From assembly GCA_003164655.1 (NCBI GenBank), contig PLTW01000152.1:1-5237 (forward strand): a stretch of DNA of 5,237 nt, in the 5' to 3' direction. The position numbers and the translations under genes were made by a program. The DNA comes from Actinomycetota bacterium (GTDB lineage Bacteria; Actinomycetota; Thermoleophilia; UBA2241). Of this stretch, positions 4,456 to 5,237 are shown piece by piece (positions within the stretch are counted from its first letter, which is position 1; each line of letters starts with the position of its first letter). The notes under the pieces are model-generated. The model was not told where the DNA came from and did not search any database. It saw only the letters and a list, made by a program, of their open reading frames with translations.

Positions 4456-5237
4456 ATGGGCGGTCCAGGGCGACACCCGGTTCATCTGCGCGCGCACGCG
4501 CGGCGCGCGGCGCTCGCGGTCGCCGTGGCGGCGCTGCTGACCGGGCTTGCCGTGCTGCCCGCCGCGGCCGGCTCCGCGGACGCCGGCTCCCAGGCGGCGA
4601 TCGTCACGGTCGGCGCCGGCCAGACGTACGGCGCGGTGGCGGTCGCCGCCGCCAAAGCCGATGACACGGCCACCGCCGTGGCCGGCTCGCTGCCCGCGGG
4701 CGTCGCGCTCGCCGGCGCGACGGCGACCTGCTCCTCTTACGTCGTTAACCGCGCCCTCGTCTCCCAGGCCGACGTGACCGCCAGCGGCGTCGATCTGCTC
4801 GACGGCGTGGTGACCGCCGCCAGCGTCCACCTCAGTGCCACGGCGAGCGTGCGCAACGACGCCGCCCAGGCGACACTCAGCGGCGGCGCGGTGTCGGGGG
4901 TGCACGCCGCCGGTGTCGACGACGCCTCGATCCCGGACGCCGGGGGCAGCGTCGCGGTCCCCGGTGTGGGCACGCTCACCATCCTCGCCGCGAGCTCCGA
5001 AGCCAGCGGCGGTTCGGGCAGCGTCCAAGTCGTGGGCCTGCGGCTCGAGGTCACTACCGCCACCGACGGCGTCCCCGCCGGCACCACGATCGCCGTCGGC
5101 TCGCTCGCCGTGCGCGCCGACCAGACGACTCTCGACACTCTACTGCCCACCCCGACGCCCACCCCGACGGGCACGGCCACCGCCACGCCCACGCCGACGC
5201 CCACCCCGACGGCCACGGCCACCGCCACGCCCACGCC
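4456..5237 (+). CDS. Secreted surface protein, choice-of-anchor-P-like, with Pro/Thr-rich tail (C-terminus outside window)
   Basis: 260 complete codons are open to the window edge. Residues 1-18 are basic (RHPVHLRAHARR), 19-36 are hydrophobic (ALAVAVAALLTGLAVLP), and small residues follow (AAAGSADAGS), a clear Sec-type signal peptide with cleavage likely around 38-43. The mature part is Ala/Val/Thr/Ser/Gly-rich and probably beta-structured, with one cysteine (C92). The patterns CSSYVVNRALVS, GVDLLDGVVTAASVHLSATAS (in two parts, 111-131) and VVGLRLEVTTATDGVPAGT resemble the secreted actinobacterial family named choice-of-anchor P; this is recognition from memory, not a search. From residue 231 the protein becomes a Pro-Thr/Ala-Thr repeat, typical of a wall-spanning stalk before a C-terminal anchor, which would lie beyond the window. 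ATG 4456 is chosen because the signal peptide starts there and AGGGA lies 6 nt upstream. No enzymatic motif is seen, so role and ligand are unknown. Confidence 0.75.
   Translation, partial: MGGPGRHPVHLRAHARRAALAVAVAALLTGLAVLPAAAGSADAGSQAAIVTVGAGQTYGAVAVAAAKADDTATAVAGSLPAGVALAGATATCSSYVVNRALVSQADVTASGVDLLDGVVTAASVHLSATASVRNDAAQATLSGGAVSGVHAAGVDDASIPDAGGSVAVPGVGTLTILAASSEASGGSGSVQVVGLRLEVTTATDGVPAGTTIAVGSLAVRADQTTLDTLLPTPTPTPTGTATATPTPTPTPTATATATPT
5146..5237 (+). repeat. 42-bp in-frame tandem repeat encoding a Pro/Thr/Ala stalk
   Basis: A 12-bp fragment CCCACCCCGACG (5146-5157) is followed by a 42-bp unit (5158-5199) and a second copy (5200-5237, 38 bases seen, cut by the edge). The two copies differ at one base in the overlap, GGC against GCC (Gly to Ala). 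The period is 14 codons, so the frame survives copy-number change. The unit reads PTPT-GTATAT-PTPT, with Thr at every second position. Copies are contiguous, which excludes a CRISPR array. Total copy number is unknown. Confidence 0.85.

Noticed and set aside
2208..4664. An 818-codon plus-strand open frame across treT and the start of the GT20 gene
   Set aside because: It is antisense to two well-recognised genes, shows no protein motif, crosses the divergent promoter region, and is of the kind produced by strong GC bias at third codon positions.
4737..5234. A minus-strand frame beginning with a Val/Gly repeat (MGVAVAVAVGVGV)
   Set aside because: It is the complement of the Pro/Thr repeat and the secreted-protein gene. 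The plus frame has a signal peptide, a promoter and a family-like core.
5146..5237. CRISPR-like array
   Set aside because: Copies are directly contiguous without spacers, in frame, and encode a common Pro/Thr stalk.

Overview
This window is about 5.2 kb of very GC-rich bacterial DNA. It carries five protein-coding genes, two of them cut by the window edges, plus one doubtful small ORF. I see no rRNA, tRNA, insertion sequence or CRISPR array. The gene content (a TreT-type trehalose synthase, an actinobacterial-looking GT20 enzyme, a LarC homologue, and a secreted protein with a choice-of-anchor-P-like core and a Pro/Thr tail), together with the base composition, suggests a high-GC Actinomycetota, possibly a Thermoleophilia/Rubrobacteria-type lineage. 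Chloroflexota cannot be excluded. This placement is inference from gene content only.

Layout. At the left edge (1-146, minus) is the N-terminus of LarC, the nickel-inserting enzyme of nickel-pincer cofactor synthesis. A 38-codon ORF (143-259, minus) overlaps its start by an ATGA tetranucleotide. The divergent intergenic region (260-358) leads into a plus-strand GT4 glycosyltransferase (359-1399). Its start codon lies seven bases after a TACAAT -10 box with no Shine-Dalgarno sequence, so it may be leaderless. A 49-bp convergent gap (1400-1448) holds a strong GC hairpin. Next come two minus-strand genes in operon order, treT (3000-4280) followed 60 bp later by a GT20 otsA-like gene (1449-2939). 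A 175-bp divergent intergenic region with an extended -10 (TGGTATACT) leads to a secreted surface-type protein (4456 to the right edge), whose reading frame runs into a 42-bp Pro/Thr/Ala-encoding tandem repeat.

How the genes may work together. treT and the GT20 gene form the functional core. TreT makes trehalose in one step from NDP-glucose and glucose. A canonical OtsA makes trehalose-6-phosphate and needs a phosphatase (OtsB), which is not visible here. The GT20 protein keeps the catalytic residues of the family but has several motifs that, from memory, look more like the VldE/ValL pseudoglycosyltransferase branch than like E. coli OtsA. Either the cell has two redundant trehalose routes, or the GT20 enzyme makes a different non-reducing or pseudo-disaccharide. 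This is the most interesting question in the window. The converging GT4 gene has its own apparent promoter and an unknown acceptor. larC and the surface-protein gene look like unrelated neighbours.
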